The notes: generated from the letters alone by a model not told the origin. Shown: positions 1 to 13,960, counted from the stretch's first letter. The stretch: DNA of 64,000 nt from Perkinsus olseni (GCA_013115135.1 JABANP010000156.1:1-64000), one strand, 5' to 3'. Numbers and translations are program-made.

Positions 1-3000
1 TGGCGAAAGAGCACGGGAGCATGCTTTGTTCCCTTGCAATACTCAAGCTATCAACGAACGTAGAGCAACACGCCCTGTATCGGAAGGAGAATTGGCCTTC
101 GCAGTGCTTTTCCATTAAACAGGAGCCTCAGTTTCATCTAGTGAGCCAATCTCGCAAATTCCAAATTGACATAATTTCAATGACATCATTACTAACCCGC
201 CCAACCCTTACCTCAACGAACATGAGCCGTTTGTACAATCTGAAGGGGTGCACGCGTGCACATACCGCACCAAGCCGGAATGGACAACTTGAGGGGGATA
301 GGGCGAATAATGATAACATATGGGCCGCTGAGAAAAACAGATGATAAACTTCGCGCGCCACGAAATTATTTTTCCTACCCCGTTTGAACTCTTGGACCAT
401 CACGTAGCGATTGAAGTCCAGTGCGTTGAAACTCGAGTTCTGCGTCGGCAGCACCGGAGTAAGAACCACCATACATTGCCCTTCAATACCAACACCTGAC
501 AGGAAGTAAGTAATCGAAAGGTCCCGGGTTCGATCCCTGGCGAATCTTGCAGATAGTACCGATAGGATGGCTCGCCCCAGTCCGGCTCAACATCACAGAC
601 GAATCCTTAACGGCTCGTACTCGAGAGGGCCCCGGTTCGATCCCAGCCGACAGCTATTTCAATTTCATTTTTCCTATTTATTCACATGATCTAATATTAC
701 CATCAGCCGCATACGGGCACTCCGCTGGGTCTCTCAAAACATGCTGAGGAGCAAGCTGCTTATCACCGACGTCTACACAAAAACAAAAATGACATACATG
801 CACCACTTCGCTCCGCCCTACCATCATCTCCAAAGATATCTTTCGCCGGTGGCGTATACATTTCAACCGACCCAGCCGAAACGAAACCCCTAAAAACGAT
901 CAAGAAGTCAAAAATCATCGCTGTGCGCAAAGATTCCTAGCTATTACTCAAGGACCGCGTCATTGGCTGTAACGGGGTTCTCACTGCCCCATGGATGAGT
1001 ACCTGAGGATCAATCACCCTTATTATTCATCGTGAATTATTCATGGAACGCCAGTCAACCCGAGAACCCATTTCCGATACGAAGTCAGTAAAAAACAAGC
1101 TGCGAAATTCACACTACAACCACGTTAAATTTGAGAAACGGATCGGTTGACGATTTAACCCTTCCCCAAACTACTGCAAAAATCAAAGAATTTGAGCAGG
1201 ATCTCCCTAACAGCATCGTCTTCCGCCTCTCGAGTCGCCAACGAAGCGTCAAAGTCAGCGGGGATGACCGTGCGAGCTCGTTCGAGCACTCGAGATCACC
1301 GCCTTAGAATTGACGGCAAGAACGGTAAAAGTAAATGAAAGAAAACTGGCCTGGGCGTGATACGCAGTGGATGAACGTTCGCAGATCCTAAGCTAAGGCG
1401 TGATGAAAACCGAATAATGCATTATTAAGATAAAACCTATTGTGTGATACCAGCCATTATTGATGAAGTCAATGTAATACAATAATAGTGTATGGCTGGT
1501 ATATATTAGTGAAAATAAATAAGAAGGACGGATGGAAGGAAATCCCCCGCCAAACCCTTGGCTTCACTCACGCAAACTGTTGCTCCAATCGGCTGCAGCG
1601 CTGCCCCTCCGGCCTATACAGCCCAGCCGTACATACTCTATCAAGATACTCGATAGGGCCGCAGCTGCTGGACCCGGTATCGGCTCGGGACTTCGCTAAA
1701 GATAACGCAGAAGACTTCAAGTTGAAATCAGTGCTCACGCCCTTCTCAAAGAGCGGGCCCGAAGCTCGTCGTACTAGCGACTTGACTGATATACTCTCTC
1801 TTGAGAGTGCAGTTACGGTCAATGAGTGGACGGCGAGGAGCATAAGAGCGATGGTGATTGCGTACTAGTGTTCTTCACTCCTGCTAATATCTCAAACTAC
1901 TTAACGAGGGCGTTTGTAGTGAGGAATGGCTTAGAGCTTCGGTTTTTCTCGGCTTCTATCAAGAGTTGTACTGTTTCCAAGGGATTTATCAGTTTTACAG
2001 CACCAAAAATTCTATCGGGGAGAAATTCATCGTATTCAATGCACCAAATTTCACAACAATTCTAGTCGAGTACATATAACCCGCTGCGCTTCTACTATGA
2101 CCTATATCATGGCTACGTTCCTACCGGAGAGCCCTCCGCCGCCACTTTAGCCTGCTTATCGCTTCATGGCACTCGTAACACCAGGCCCGGCATCACCGCA
2201 AACTGCACATCCACCGGATACCCTCGGTACCCTGCTACTAGCGAGGTATCGCCACGGAGGCGCCTTCCTCGTCGCTACTACGAGGCATTTTATGCTTAAG
2301 GGAGCGGGGAGTCTGCTAAGAAGGAAAAGTCATCGCAATGCGATCGGAAGGGGCTCCATCTCCGTCAGGACCTATCGAGGAGAAACAGCCTGCCCAACCA
2401 CGAACCAGTACGACTGTACGGGAATCTTCTGTCACAAACCAGCATACCATAACACCACATACTCACAATGTTGGATACCCCACACGCAAGATTACGACAC
2501 TACAGATCTCACTGCTCATGCCCTGGGCTCAAAACGCATTCTTCTTCCCTCCACTTTCATGCGAGATGGTTTAACCGCTTCCGAGGAACCCCCAAAAAAT
2601 AACTCACTGCCCATGCCCACCTTCTGGACCCGCTTCATGTAGACGCTGCAGCGACGTCACTCTCACCAACACGACCGTGTCGATATCCGAGGTAGGGGTG
2701 GTGATCTCCATCAAAGGTACCTGACGAAGATGCCATAGCCGAACTACCGACTGAGTGATTTTCCGATTTTTCTCGTGGGCTTCAAATTTGTCCTCGGAGC
2801 ACCCACGGGATGCTGTTTCCCTTTCCTGCAGTTCTCAAAACACCAACAGCTCGATGAGCTACTTGGATACCACCATCATCAACAGCATGATACGCGTACA
2901 AGTTCATGTTTCACTGAACCCTCAACAAGGAAGAATATAGACAATAAAACTGTGTCTAGCCATCACACCTGGAGCCTAGCTGTATTTTTCCTGTTTCGGC

Positions 3001-6000
3001 CAGCTGAACCGCTCCACCCGCCTCGAGAGCGATACAGGGCGATTCCTTCTCTTTTAGGAGTTGGGTCAGTGATGGCCCATTCCTCGTCTGAGGACGCACA
3101 GTTAGGAAAGAGGAGGAAGGATTGGGCCGCCTCCTTCACAGCCTGTGCTATCAGCAGCCTGCGCCTCGAGGTACTTTCTCCAACACCAAGTTCATACGGG
3201 TAGCTGGGATCTATTTCCTGGACTCATATAGACTGAGTACGGAGAACGAGGTCGACCGGAAGATCAGCCACACTGTCGGCAGTGCCGACTCCGGCACTAG
3301 GACCCGAACCCCGGAAGGGGAGTCATGGGCAGAATGACTGCCGCTGCTCCATCTTCCGATCGCGTCAGCTTTCTTCCCGTCAGGGCTCGCCTTCCAGCTT
3401 CCGTTCACTTGACGGCTTCATGTCATACACCGTGAATGAATAGGAATCCCCTTCATTCGGCCGATGAGTCCGTCCGAGCCTGCCAAGTTGGCGGCCTGAG
3501 ATGTTTGACTCTGCGTTTTTAACATGATAGCCGCTAAACTGGGTAGTAGGATTCGCAGATGTTGTCGAAGTTGGGATCGCATTCCCTCAAGTACTGAAGT
3601 GAGAGTGAAGCATCGGCCCCTTATCGAAGGAAAACGGCACATCAGAACATCTTACGCGTTCTGTAGCCAAATGTAAAATAGCAAAGGGCTTCACTCGTCA
3701 AGCGCACTTCGGTGTACCATGGACTATGCGCCCGCCCTGGCAATCTTCGACTCCGGCGTTCGAGGGCTTTCCTCCTCTCTCATGCGCCCCTCAGAACGAT
3801 CCGTGCTGGGTCATCGCGAGGGTCATCGTACGAGTCTTAGGATGCTAGCCAGCCGAACAGTCGAACATGCCCGGATTGATACAGGTTTTGCCGGTGTAGT
3901 GACCGATCGGAGATTTTGGTCACGGTTATCGGGTTTTTGGGGATTCCCTTCATTGAATCCGCTAGGATAGAAGAGGCACAGTGAGGGCTCATCCCCTTCA
4001 AGGGTAGGTGACATAACGAGGAGACCCCCGTGGACTAACAAATCGTTCGTAACAGCAGCTACCACGGCATTTCATGTAGCACTCGTGCGCTGTAAACACT
4101 GCCTACTCCACAGAAGGTGAAGGCCGCGGGTCGAACATTGAAGGAGTTGAATGGAGCTATCTTTTTCTCTAGGAATTGGGCGGGGGTAAATTCAAGCTCA
4201 TGCAGATTCGCTGAGGCAAAAACCCGTTGCTCTTCCAAGTTGAGAGCTGCACCAGCCCCGACTGGCCTAGCCCTTATCAGCAACCCGAAGGTCGCTGGTT
4301 CAATCCACGCGCCCGGCTTATATTACTTCCAAATACGAGCAGAATCGGGTCCTTGTCAGTGGACATGGACTCAGAGGACTCCTCAAACGCAGAACAGCTC
4401 TCACGTGCTGCCGGCTGGAGATGATGCCTTGACTTCTGCTGCGTCGGAGACCCCCCTACCAAGACAAGTCCGACAATTCCCTTTCCACGGCCCTGCCCCA
4501 CCCGGTGTTCCTGGCGAGGCTCTTCGGTTGGTGGGAGTACTTGCGCCCGAAGACTGCCTGCAAGGGAGGAAAGCCATTACGACATGACGGCGCGCACAAC
4601 CTCGATAAAAGAACACTCCTGTACGTAATGATCTGGAAGAATTTTTCTGTTCTCTCAGAAAACGGCTTTTCGCACCGCAGACATTAAAGTTAGATGATCC
4701 TAACGAAACTTCGACTTTTTGCTGACGGTCTGAAAACCTTTTCGAAAGCGGAAAATTCAAATCAGGTATTTCTCGATAAAATCGATCTCCCCGATCCCAG
4801 ATTTCTCGATTTCTCGGCCGACCCTTATCTATCCTATCGGTATTGTTCGATCACAACGCGAGGCCCCGTGATTCACGGCCCGTGAACTTACAAAAGCAAA
4901 CTTGAGAGCTCTTTCCAGATCAGCAACGCTCTCCACGCGGCGACAGAAACTCCTCCTGCGTCTCTGCTCGGTAGTATCCTAGAGAACCCGTCCTATCCCG
5001 TATGTTGCATGCATCAACCTGGGATACTACTGGTGCAGCTCCTTCTCTACATCAGTCGCATCGAATGTCATTTAGGCCCACCAGTGGCGGCCGCCTTCCA
5101 AAAACACGGAAGTGAGCAACAACTGCAAGATATCTTATCCCATGGAAAAATTCATTCAGATATTTGTGAGACAACCTCTCCCAAAGACGTACATCTCCCA
5201 AAACGGTCTTGCCAAGACATGCGCCCCCTTGTGAAGACACTCGAAGCGAGCTCAAGCTAGCCCGGAGTGTTCAAAGGGCGTCGAGTGCCTCGAGCCCCCA
5301 GTGGGGGACCCCCACCGAACACAAGATCAATCGACAAGTCAGAAACTCATCACGTGTAAATCACACAGAGCTATCTCAAGCATGCCCTCCTTCTCCAAGT
5401 AACACCTTTAGCAGCTCCGCGCCTTGCAGCCCCTACACTTGGACCCCAAGTCACGTGCCGCACTCGCAAAGGATTCCGGCAGGTCCAGCAGGCATTTTTC
5501 TGTTGACGACTTGAACGCGCTTTCCGGAAAGATCGCATTCGCAGCCCGCAAGAATATCTTTTTCGCCGCTTCGTCAATCGAGAAAGAAGCCAATTATTGA
5601 TGCTCGCTTCCGGTAGAAGAGTCAACCGCAATGGCTCATCCTCTGAAACATGATTTGGGAAAGTTACGGTACGACAACCAATTTACTTTTTCTCGCTAGC
5701 ATTATCAGCTGCCCCGTACTGGGTTGTCGATAGAAGCTCTCCGGACCGTGCAACATTATCATCAACGATTTTGCTCGGTACGTAAAGATCGCATGCCAAC
5801 TCCCACCCGCCGGACACGCAAAGATTCTAACGTCAAATCATACCTGAAAATTTCCGCAAAAATGTGAAAAAAACTTTCGCGCCACGAAATCCCCCAGTGG
5901 ACCCATCTCCACGGTATCCCAGCCTTAGCCATCGCCAGCGTAGCTCTCTGCCGCACTTCTAGAGTAGTATCCGAAACACCGCATCGCTCATGCTTCGACC

Positions 6001-6380
6001 CAAGATCCTCGGTATCTTCTGCTATGAGATTCGCTATGAACTCCTGCGTCTCGACAGGGAGCCGCGTCACTGCACCTGAGAAATCAGTATTTAAAAAAAC
6101 CACGCATTTAGCTCAGCATGCAACTGGTCAGCGGGTAACAGTTACCCGGTAACTGGGCAATGACCAGCGGGCTTCTCTCACACAATACCAAATTTCCGCA
6201 AATCTCGTAGAAATCCGAAGATAGAATAGATTCGAGATCTTTTTCAGAGTAGAATTTTTCTACCGCGGCACTGGACCGAAGAATCGATTATGTTGACACA
6301 CTGCCCATCATAGCAGGCACATTAGGGAGAATTCAATGAATTCTGGATTAAGAATGAATTCAATTCATCCGCAGCAGATC
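1..6380. other. Gene-poor stretch, no supported gene
   Basis: Only short, unconvincing reading frames are seen on both strands, with no family resemblance. The stretch does hold dispersed modules met again in introns elsewhere: tRNA T-arm-like words at 527-537, 634-644 and 4297-4307, the CGCGCCACGAAATT word at 353-367 and 5878-5890, and three 6-1-6-1-6 palindromic insertions at 4866-4885, 5295-5314 and 6134-6153. The T-arm words hint that unrecognised introns, and so exons of fast-evolving genes, may be present, but I cannot place them. Confidence 0.5.
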
Positions 6381-6389
6381 CTTGACAAC

Positions 6390-7200
6390 GATGTAACGCG
6401 CCACCTCGTCGCTGGCCTCAAATATCAGTGCCCAGCATTCATCTCTGCCGTCCATCAAGTCGGTGCATGCGTGTAGGGCCGAAGGCTCGCTCTTGAACAA
6501 GTCGCACAACAACACTAGAATTGTCACAGCAGACTCCAGAAGATCGACCACGCAGAAGAGGAAAACCAATCCCAGGAACATCAGATCGGTCACCGATTAT
6601 CGGTGCGAACTACTGCGCCTTCTGTTCAGGGAATTCGAAGCCGAACCGTTCCACGACAGAAATGAGGGCATTCACGAACGGCAGCACACTCGCGTTGGCG
6701 CCGATAACGGTGATGTCGTCAACGTATACCAACACTAGACCCTGTGAACACTGATGCACTTCAATGACCGCTTGTGAGCCTCAGTCAATCTACTCCACCA
6801 TAACGGAGAAGTGCTGAGGCCGAAGGGTAACCTATACTGCTCGGCAATTCGAGTCGAGTTACTCGACCCGGTCTCCATCACACCGAGGAATTTCACCTCC
6901 GCAGGGGCAACCGTCTGAAAGCAGCCGGGTAATCCAGGTAGGCCAAACTCCAGGATTCGTTTCGGTAGCAGAAGCTAAGACGGAACTTTGAGCCGCTACC
7001 ATAACTGCCATCATCCTCGTCAGACAGCCCGGTGACCGGGCACCGGTCCACAAAATGCGACACGCTATAATCTTCAGCGACGAGGATAGCCCCAAGGAAC
7101 TTCCCTGGGGTCACAAGCCCATCGGAGTCGGTGGCGACAGCCAAGCGATAACGTGTGAACAAGAGTTCTTCACAGGGGCTAGTTACCCACACTTGGCCGA
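6390..7200 (-). mobile_element. Degenerate reverse transcriptase remnant (LTR-retrotransposon type)
   Basis: Reading the minus strand gives conserved reverse transcriptase pieces in order but in shifting frames. First is a DYPAAFRRLPL-like stretch (about 6900-6960), which resembles the D-x-x-x-AF block of the palm. Next is LPFGLSTSPLWWSRL (about 6795-6845), which resembles the LPFGL motif before the catalytic site. Last is LVYVDDITVIG (about 6705-6740), the YVDD catalytic box, followed by a thumb-like GFEFP. The YVDD and LPFGL style is that of Ty3/gypsy or BEL-type elements. Frame changes and stops between blocks mean it is a dead copy. I see no integrase, protease or LTRs, so the subclass is not settled. 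Confidence 0.6.
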
Positions 7201-7209
7201 CTTGTGAGT

Positions 7210-8300
7210 TTCAAGAAAGCATGTCACCGCAACAAGGCTCGAGCCGCTCGACTCGGTGTCTATGTTGCTACAGATGCGGCAGGTAACCTGCCGCAGGTTG
7301 GATCACTCTAGAAAGCATCCTTTCCCTCGCCCGCAGACTCTGCGGCGCAGAGGCAGATTCGTATGGCATCCGTCAAAGTCCGACACCCTGACAGACTCCG
7401 ACGAATCATTGGTCGGAGTCACAAATTGGTCACGAATGTCTATACGTATATGGCCGCCTTGTTCAGCTCACATGAACCGAGCCGCCTGTTTGCGATCCCC
7501 AACCATGGGACCCGAACCCACTATGGAATCCATAGTATGGATGTTTCAGGACTCTTGTAGGCTGTGTCACAGCCGCTGTGATCCATGAGGAGGAAAATGC
7601 TGCCAAATGCCTTTTTAGTCGAATGAATCAAAAATTCGATCACCCAGTATATTCTCATGATGAGAATCTTAACAATGTGAAACTCTTCTTCTGAGATTTC
7701 AAGCGTACCTTCTCACTGAGCTCCTGCAGAACCAATTCGAGAGAGCTCACTCTCAAGTTCTCTTAGCGACAGAGCATCAGAGCTCGGCCCGTTAGTGATG
7801 TCGACTACCACACTCCGGCGCATGAAGGTCATTTTTCGAGACAATTGATCTCCCCCTACTAACCTGCGATGTGCGTATCCGGGTGGGCGAATATATACAT
7901 CATATATCGCGCCACTGCGTACTTTGCTTCTCGTAGGTTAGAACCCTCCGCCGAGGGGAGGCTCTTCTGTAGGCGATCGAACAGGAATACCAAATGACTG
8001 AGTACAACCAACACGAAGTGGGTAGAGCTACCTGGCTCTTCTACTTGTCACAAAAATTTTCCCGAAAGCAGTGGCGGAGAGAATGATCAATAATGATCTT
8101 TAGTTTTTTACAGCACAAGTACAAGTGATCCACTGTGGGCACTTCGCCGCAACACTATAAACTCATACGCACACAAGGGAATCTATTGCAGATTAACTGG
8201 AACAAGTCCAAATTTTTGGTGAATCTGTAAAAAAATCGCGTTTCATTTCCGAAGAAGTCGTCTTCCTTTCTAGCGCTAAACTCTCGCTCAGCGAGACTCG
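7210..8300. other. Intergenic, nothing recognised
   Basis: No convincing reading frame or RNA gene is visible. The right end carries a perfect 6-1-6-1-6 palindromic insertion at 8283-8302 (CTCGCT C AGCGAG A CTCGCT). Confidence 0.4.
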
Positions 8301-8307
8301 CTGAGTC

Positions 8308-10870
8308 TTACCGATCAGAAGGTGTATACGCCTGCAGAAAGCAGCTGTTGATGAGCTTCACCGTAGCTTGCGCCGGTAATGGCGACAACTCGGCATCCAT
8401 TACTCTGAGAGGGAGCCAACTGCTCAGGTACTTGCGAAGTTCCGAGCACAAAACGGAGAGCTCTGGATCATTCTCCACAGCAGCACCTCTCGTACCTCGA
8501 CTTGCTAGTAAAATTCCGTAGTTATCGCAGCTAGGAAAATTGGTGAACAACAGGAAAAAAACTTCTGTATTCCATATTCATGTCAAGATACACGGGATAG
8601 TATTGCAGCATTGCTCCTAGAGCAAAGCTGCCTGTAAAATATGACAGGCCCACCTGTCCAGGATCCTCGACACGAAATCGCCTCCTTGCCGGTCGCTCGA
8701 GGGAGCCAGTCGTAACGCCGAAGTACAAGTCAATAATCTACAAAATGCCGGTGTTGAGGAAATGCAAGAGCGCAAGTGACCATTACCTCACTGCGTGACT
8801 GCTCGATAATCGCACTAAGGCGTTCGGCCCTTCCAAGCACTGTCGCACTAACAGAGTCATCTCTTTGGGTATCCTTATCCGAAGCGACGCGCAGGCTTCG
8901 AGTGTTCGAATAGCCTAACAGCTCAAGTAGAAAGAACGGAGCAACAAACTGGCTAGAATTAACACTGTTAATTTAACAGGATTCCTACGAGCTGAGCGAC
9001 CAGACAAGTTCGCGTCAGTTTTCGGAAGACGAGACTCTCGTGACGAGAGCCATATGTTTTTACCCTTATCCGACATACGCTCTCACGAATATGCACGGAG
9101 AGGTCGAAGCACGAGCAACGCGAAATAGAAGATACTCACCTGTATTGGGGACATGGTAGCCGCTCTATCCTTAACCATGTTCTCGAAGAGATAAACGTAG
9201 GGCACGCCAGAAAGTGCGAAGTTGGCCATCATTTGAACCGCCAACTCAGTCGACATCGAACCCATCCTCGTCACTGCCGCCTCCCCGATCTTCTCAAATA
9301 GATACAACACTCCGCTCAACCGTCGCGCGCCACGAAATTCCTCCCCGACCAGCAACTCAGTGATCGACACCAACTGCACCGCCGTTAGCGTTCCATCAAC
9401 AACGACCTCCGAAACCCGACGAACGACTTCCGAAATTCGAGAATCTTCTGAGCTCGCCAAAGCCGCAGCCAACCTCGTGTAAACCTCATCAAAGTCTTCC
9501 CGTTTCATATCTTCCGCCACCGGCGTTGGCTCAACCTCCGCGACAATTTCCTCTACCTCCTCAGTCTGCGCCACTTCGTCCACCCCCTCCGGCTCTGGTA
9601 TCCCCAGCACTCTCATCGCAGTCGATCGCTCCGTCTGCGATCGACCCGCCAGCGCCTTCAGCGCCAGCTCGTTCGCTTGCTCCGGACGAATGTCAACTAA
9701 CAGCGACAGTAGGTTGCATATATCAGTCAAAACCGTCGGCCCCTGGGCTTCCGCGACCAAGTCCAAGCTCCTCGACAGAATCATATCAGTAAACGGGCCA
9801 TTCTCAGCCCAAACAGTGGAGTTCAGTTTCGTTACCGAGGCTACAAGACGGGCCATCAACCCACAGGAATCTACCTGGGGAAGCAACTTCCGCAACCGGA
9901 CAATCAACCGGGAAACCTCCTCGGGAGTCGCCCAAATTTCCGACGCTTCGCACAGCCATATTAATTTAACCGCGCTCAAATTCTCCTTCTCTCCGTCCGC
10001 GGGCTGAGTCTGCAGTAAATCTTGCACCGCCGCTTTGAAAAACTCCTCCGTTTCCTCAGCTTGTACTTGCCGCAAGCACCACAGAAAAGATACGATCTCG
10101 TCGCTGCTGAGTACAGTCAAATCTCGCCACGCCAAGTTGATCGATGCCTTCATCATCTTAGACGAATCGACCATGTCCGGTACTCGAGCAATCGACACCG
10201 CAGCCGAAAGAATATCTTCCGCACACACAAGCATCGGAGATCTCTTCAACCCGCTCGCCATCGCAGACGGCTGCAATTCTTCGGCTCGCTCCACCAGCTC
10301 CGTAAAATGGTCAACTAGTTTCTGGACCACCGTCGCATCTTTCAACTCGACCCGCGTGAACGTCGCCAAGCAAGTATGAGTTTGCACAGGATTCAGGCCA
10401 GCAACCAGCTGCTCCGTCGCCAGCTCCGCTAAGTAGTCGTAGATCGGGTCGTGAGCCACGCAGGCCTTCCGAAAAGAATACACCAGTGTAGTAAGGTCGT
10501 TGGAGTCCCTAGGGACCATTCCGCAGTTCCGAACGTAACTTGACGCTTCGACCCAAAACCGGACGTCGACAATTTCGTGGCGCGCGAAGGCGTACATATA
10601 CCGAGAAGCCTTGTCCAGGGTCATCGCAGGCATGGTCGTGATGATCGTATTGATAATCGTCTCCCCAAGATCTCTCGACTCGGCCGTACCAACTTTCCGG
10701 CACAAATCCTGAAGAAACGGCATGACGCACCTCTACTCTCCCAAGTCTCACCACGGCCTGAGCGAGCTCGGGTGAGCGCATATCCATGACATTGACAAAG
10801 CGAGACATGCATTTCGTGGCGCGTTGAAAGTACCTGAAGGACCGCCGACGCAGGATGGGAAACCATGCAC
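8308..10870 (-). CDS. Helical-repeat protein of the RAP/FASTK/octotricopeptide style, probably organellar RNA-binding
   Basis: The main exon reads from about 10723 down to 9140 (about 528 residues) and ends at a clean donor, CAG|GTGAGT. It consists of repeating helix pairs such as 'AFARHEIVDVRFW' and 'FANFALSGV'-like segments. These resemble the degenerate alpha-helical repeats of FAST-kinase/RAP and octotricopeptide proteins, which bind organellar RNA in alveolates and algae. Further exons with the same character lie downstream at about 8700-8560 and 8520-8308, the last ending in a stop. Upstream, 10870-10740 encodes 'MRSPELAQAVVRLG', which fits as an earlier repeat but sits in another frame; a short intron or an indel must intervene near 10705-10725. 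No RAP domain is seen at the C-terminus. Two copies of the CGCGCCACGAAATT word (9325-9339, 10571-10585) fall inside the open frame in opposite orientations. The family call rests on pattern, not on a diagnostic motif. Confidence 0.5.
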
Positions 10871-10889
10871 AGCGAGTACACAAAGAAGT

Positions 10890-13300
10890 ACACGAATCAG
10901 CAAATTTCCCGTTTTTCCGCCGGAAAATTTCCCGCGTGCAATATCAAAGGATAGATCGAACGGAGGCCACCCCAGAACACAACATACGATATGAGTGCAC
11001 TGCTCATGACGTTCACTGCGGAACGGGTTCCTTCGCAACATTTCCGTCAACACTTCTTCCTAGCTCGCCTCGCCCTCGGTACTTGGTGAGCCTACTCATA
11101 TTTTGACCTGTCCTGCAGCAGGACAGGTCAAAATATGAGTACAGCAGGACTCCTGCTGTTGAACGAGAAGCATTTTTCTGCTTATTCACAAATCCCAGAG
11201 GGGTCAACAAACTCATCGTGGTCGTAGAGCCTTCCATACTGCGCGTATCTCATATCTACGTCCTCGTGGGTGTGACAAGAGGAGAGGATCCCCAGTCTAC
11301 CCACATCGGAAACACTAAGCAACCAGAGACGAATTTCATCGTTATCGCCGGTGGACTCGTGACGAGTCACTCGTCAAACTGCAGCGGCACATGACGCAGT
11401 GGGGTCTAATTTGCCCGTGATGATGAACTCCCACAGAGGGCTCGGGATTGACAGCCACACGACCGACTTGACGCAGAGCGCGCTGGCCAGCGATAGTTTT
11501 GTGAGAATGACCTCGTAGTTGTTGTAGTCGCAGCGCTCGATAACCGGTAATGAATGAAGAACCATCGGCACCGAATGCTGGACCGCAAATGGTCGCGGGG
11601 TGACCAAGAACTCACTCGGTAGTACATTCCCTATCTCACGGCCTCTGACAGCCGTAAATATCCGAGAAGGCCTCTGGCGGGCTCTATTATTGATTAAGGC
11701 AAGATGATCGAGGTTGCCCATCTATAGCCGTTGAACGACAATGAATGCCGACAAAACCTTTTGGTGTAAAGCCTGCGCAAGCGTTTTTCAGGTATAATGG
11801 TATTATAATAATACCTACTGTTGAAGTTTCTTGATTTTTCTGGAGAAATGATTTTTGTTGCAGTTTTGTGGCACGGTAGAACCATATCCGACTTGGATAT
11901 CTCAGGGTGAATAGTAGTATGTTCGGTAAAAACCCAGATTGTTAAACAACCGGGTTTTTATTGAACATACTACAAGAAACAATAGAAACAATCATTGTTT
12001 CTCTCCTAACCTACAGCTTGAGCTGTTCCGATTCCCACTGAGGGTCGCCAGGAGCGTAGAATCTCCGTAATGCCGCCAACACGTGTGGAAGTTTGTACCT
12101 GAAGTCACGGTCTACTTCGTCATTTCGCCGCGAAATTACGGGTTGAAGAGTGTCGTGTTGTGCTCAATCAATCGCCACAACTCTTCTCTCGTGTCTAGCC
12201 GCATACCGACCCTTACTGGGGTAGACGTTGCCAGCTTGGTGGAGGCAGCTCGGAGGCGACCATTATTCCGAACAAAAAGGAACATCTGCCGCAAACATTA
12301 TGAAAGCTAGATTCTCGCATTCGGAAGAAACACTATCCCGGGCGCAGCGCTCGGAGCGCTTGATGCTCATGCTCTATCTTGACGTGAACTCCCTCTGTAA
12401 AACTGAACTCAACAGTCACCCAAAAGTACCCATCAAGAACAGTGTAAGAAACGCGATAGTATCGCGGCGATACCCGTGGTATCATACCAAATCGGGCGGC
12501 ATTCAATCTCTTCTGCTCCGGCATCGGTATATCCACTATAAGGACACTATAAGGATACAACTAACAATCGAATGAAGTAAACCAGGTAACGTAACCACGA
12601 CTCTTAGACCTAGTTAGTAACGAGGACTGCAGGCACACGCCGTAACATCATCATGATCACGAACACCATCATCATCATAGCCATCATCATAACCATCAAT
12701 TATCAGCCTGCCCCTGCCCACTTGCAATTCCTCCATCACCCTCGCGCCGATCTTGAACTCTAAAGCAAGGGTCTTTGCTTTTCCAATACCACATCTTGGC
12801 TAGACCTGCTCATACGAGCACGGGCGATCCACCACGTCGTTGGGAGGCTCTTCCAGGAAGAGCGAGCTATACGACTCGTTGCGCGCCGGAGATACCTGCA
12901 ATAGGAGAACAGGAAACGTTGCATCATAGTCGACTTTCCCAATCGATTATTTCCGCTAATTGGTCGGCGGGACCCAGAATGTCTCGAAGATTCCCAGGAG
13001 GTTGAATGAGCATGAGCGCTTTGATTCAACCCTTCTCAATCGAGCGTGGAGAACACAAGAATACACAACCTGCGTAAAAAACATTGTGCTTAGCACAAGC
13101 TCGTGAGAGGAACTTTCCAAAACATAGAGGAGAAGGTTCAGTCAGGACCTGGTATCAAGTGCCTTCTCACTGTGAGAATCTCACAAGCGAGCAAGTATCC
13201 ACGGAGCCCCTCTAGCTGCTAGAGGGGCTAGAGTCTAGCAACTCGTGCCCGAGTTAAGGCTTGCAATTTGCAAGTTGCAAAGATCCGAAATCAATCAGAA
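10890..13300. other. Uncertain region with hairpins and possible minus-strand exons
   Basis: A minus-strand frame at 11721-11374 and one in another frame at 11370-11182 look protein-like in composition but match nothing I know. They could be exons of one gene, with a plausible 50-60 nt intron ending in CTGCAG near 11375. A 6-1-6-1-6 insertion (11355-11374) sits at the junction. The rest holds palindromes and no clear gene. Confidence 0.3.
11093..11141. repeat. Perfect inverted repeat, 24-bp arms, 1-bp centre
   Basis: The arms (starting TACTCATATTTTGACC) are exact reverse complements around a single central A. With a one-base centre the DNA is a near-perfect palindrome rather than a classic terminator hairpin. 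It is immediately followed by a second odd palindrome, CAGCAGGA C TCCTGCTG. It resembles an inverted duplication made in one step. Confidence 0.85.
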
Positions 13301-13324
13301 AAACCGGTCAAGTCAACTGACTTT

Positions 13325-13960
13325 TGTACGCCACCAGATAACATCCAAGTAATTATTGCAAGACGTGCGGAAGACAGTGGTGCCTCCGAGTATGAATAGC
13401 CTGAACACGGGGTCGAGTTTGCTCCAGATATCGGGCTCTACCACGGCAGCCTTTCAGAAGCGTACCTCACTCAAAGGCTTCTCGTAGTCGGTGAACATGT
13501 CTTTATCATATCGGCAGTGGTACGGTATGCTATCACAGTCCACAAAAAAGTTCACATCTGACAGCCCCCTTAGGGGATTCCCCTAGCGCAACGAACCACT
13601 AAGCCTATAAGTCTGAAAATGCTGTCGCTCGTCCGAGCGACGTCCAGTTCATCACCAAGGCAACGGCTTCCTGCATAGGGAATCCTGGTGTTCACCCGAG
13701 AGGGCCGACATTTCACACGCCGGAGACCAGCCCATATGTGCGTAGACAGATCCGATGATAGAGCGTACTACGTCGGCACAGACGCGTGTCTCCGGGTGTA
13801 GCTGGGCGATGTCGTAGGCTATGCTCCCAAGGCTGGAAATATTCCGGTTTCGTCAGACCCCGGGCTAGCCCGTCTTCTTCAGTGTCCGGAAGATAGAGGT
13901 AAGAGACCGATCGGAGATCGGACTCCGAAATCCAGGCCGGGCGAACGTCGAGACTTCACA
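13325..13960 (-). CDS. Uncharacterised gene fragment, minus strand
   Basis: Three protein-like pieces are seen in order: 'SLGSIAYDIAQLHPETR…' (about 13840-13670), 'LSDVNFFVDCDSIPYHCRY…' (about 13565-13470) and 'VEPDIWSKLDPVFRLF…' ending in a stop (about 13445-13320). The last two share one frame and are separated by a single TGA, so the copy carries a nonsense codon unless a tiny intron removes it. A palindromic 6-1-6-1-6 insertion (13565-13584, one mismatch) lies just upstream of the second piece. No family is recognised. It may be a decaying gene. Confidence 0.35.

Noticed and set aside
527..537. GGTTCGATCCC-type words read as functional tRNA genes
   Set aside because: No acceptor stem or full cloverleaf could be paired around any of the roughly 20 occurrences. 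Where exons flank them they sit between GT and AG, so I treat them as tRNA-derived intron parts.
7256..7588. Plus-strand ORF opposite and beyond the reverse transcriptase remnant
   Set aside because: No family resemblance, and it does not continue the retroelement frame.
9325..10585. CGCGCCACGAAATT words in the helical-repeat ORF as hidden introns
   Set aside because: Both copies read in frame with plausible residues and lack nearby GT–AG pairs, so I left them as coding.
13430..13475. In-frame TGA at about 13452-13460 as selenocysteine recoding
   Set aside because: No SECIS-like structure can be argued, the protein family is unknown, and the neighbourhood shows other signs of decay.
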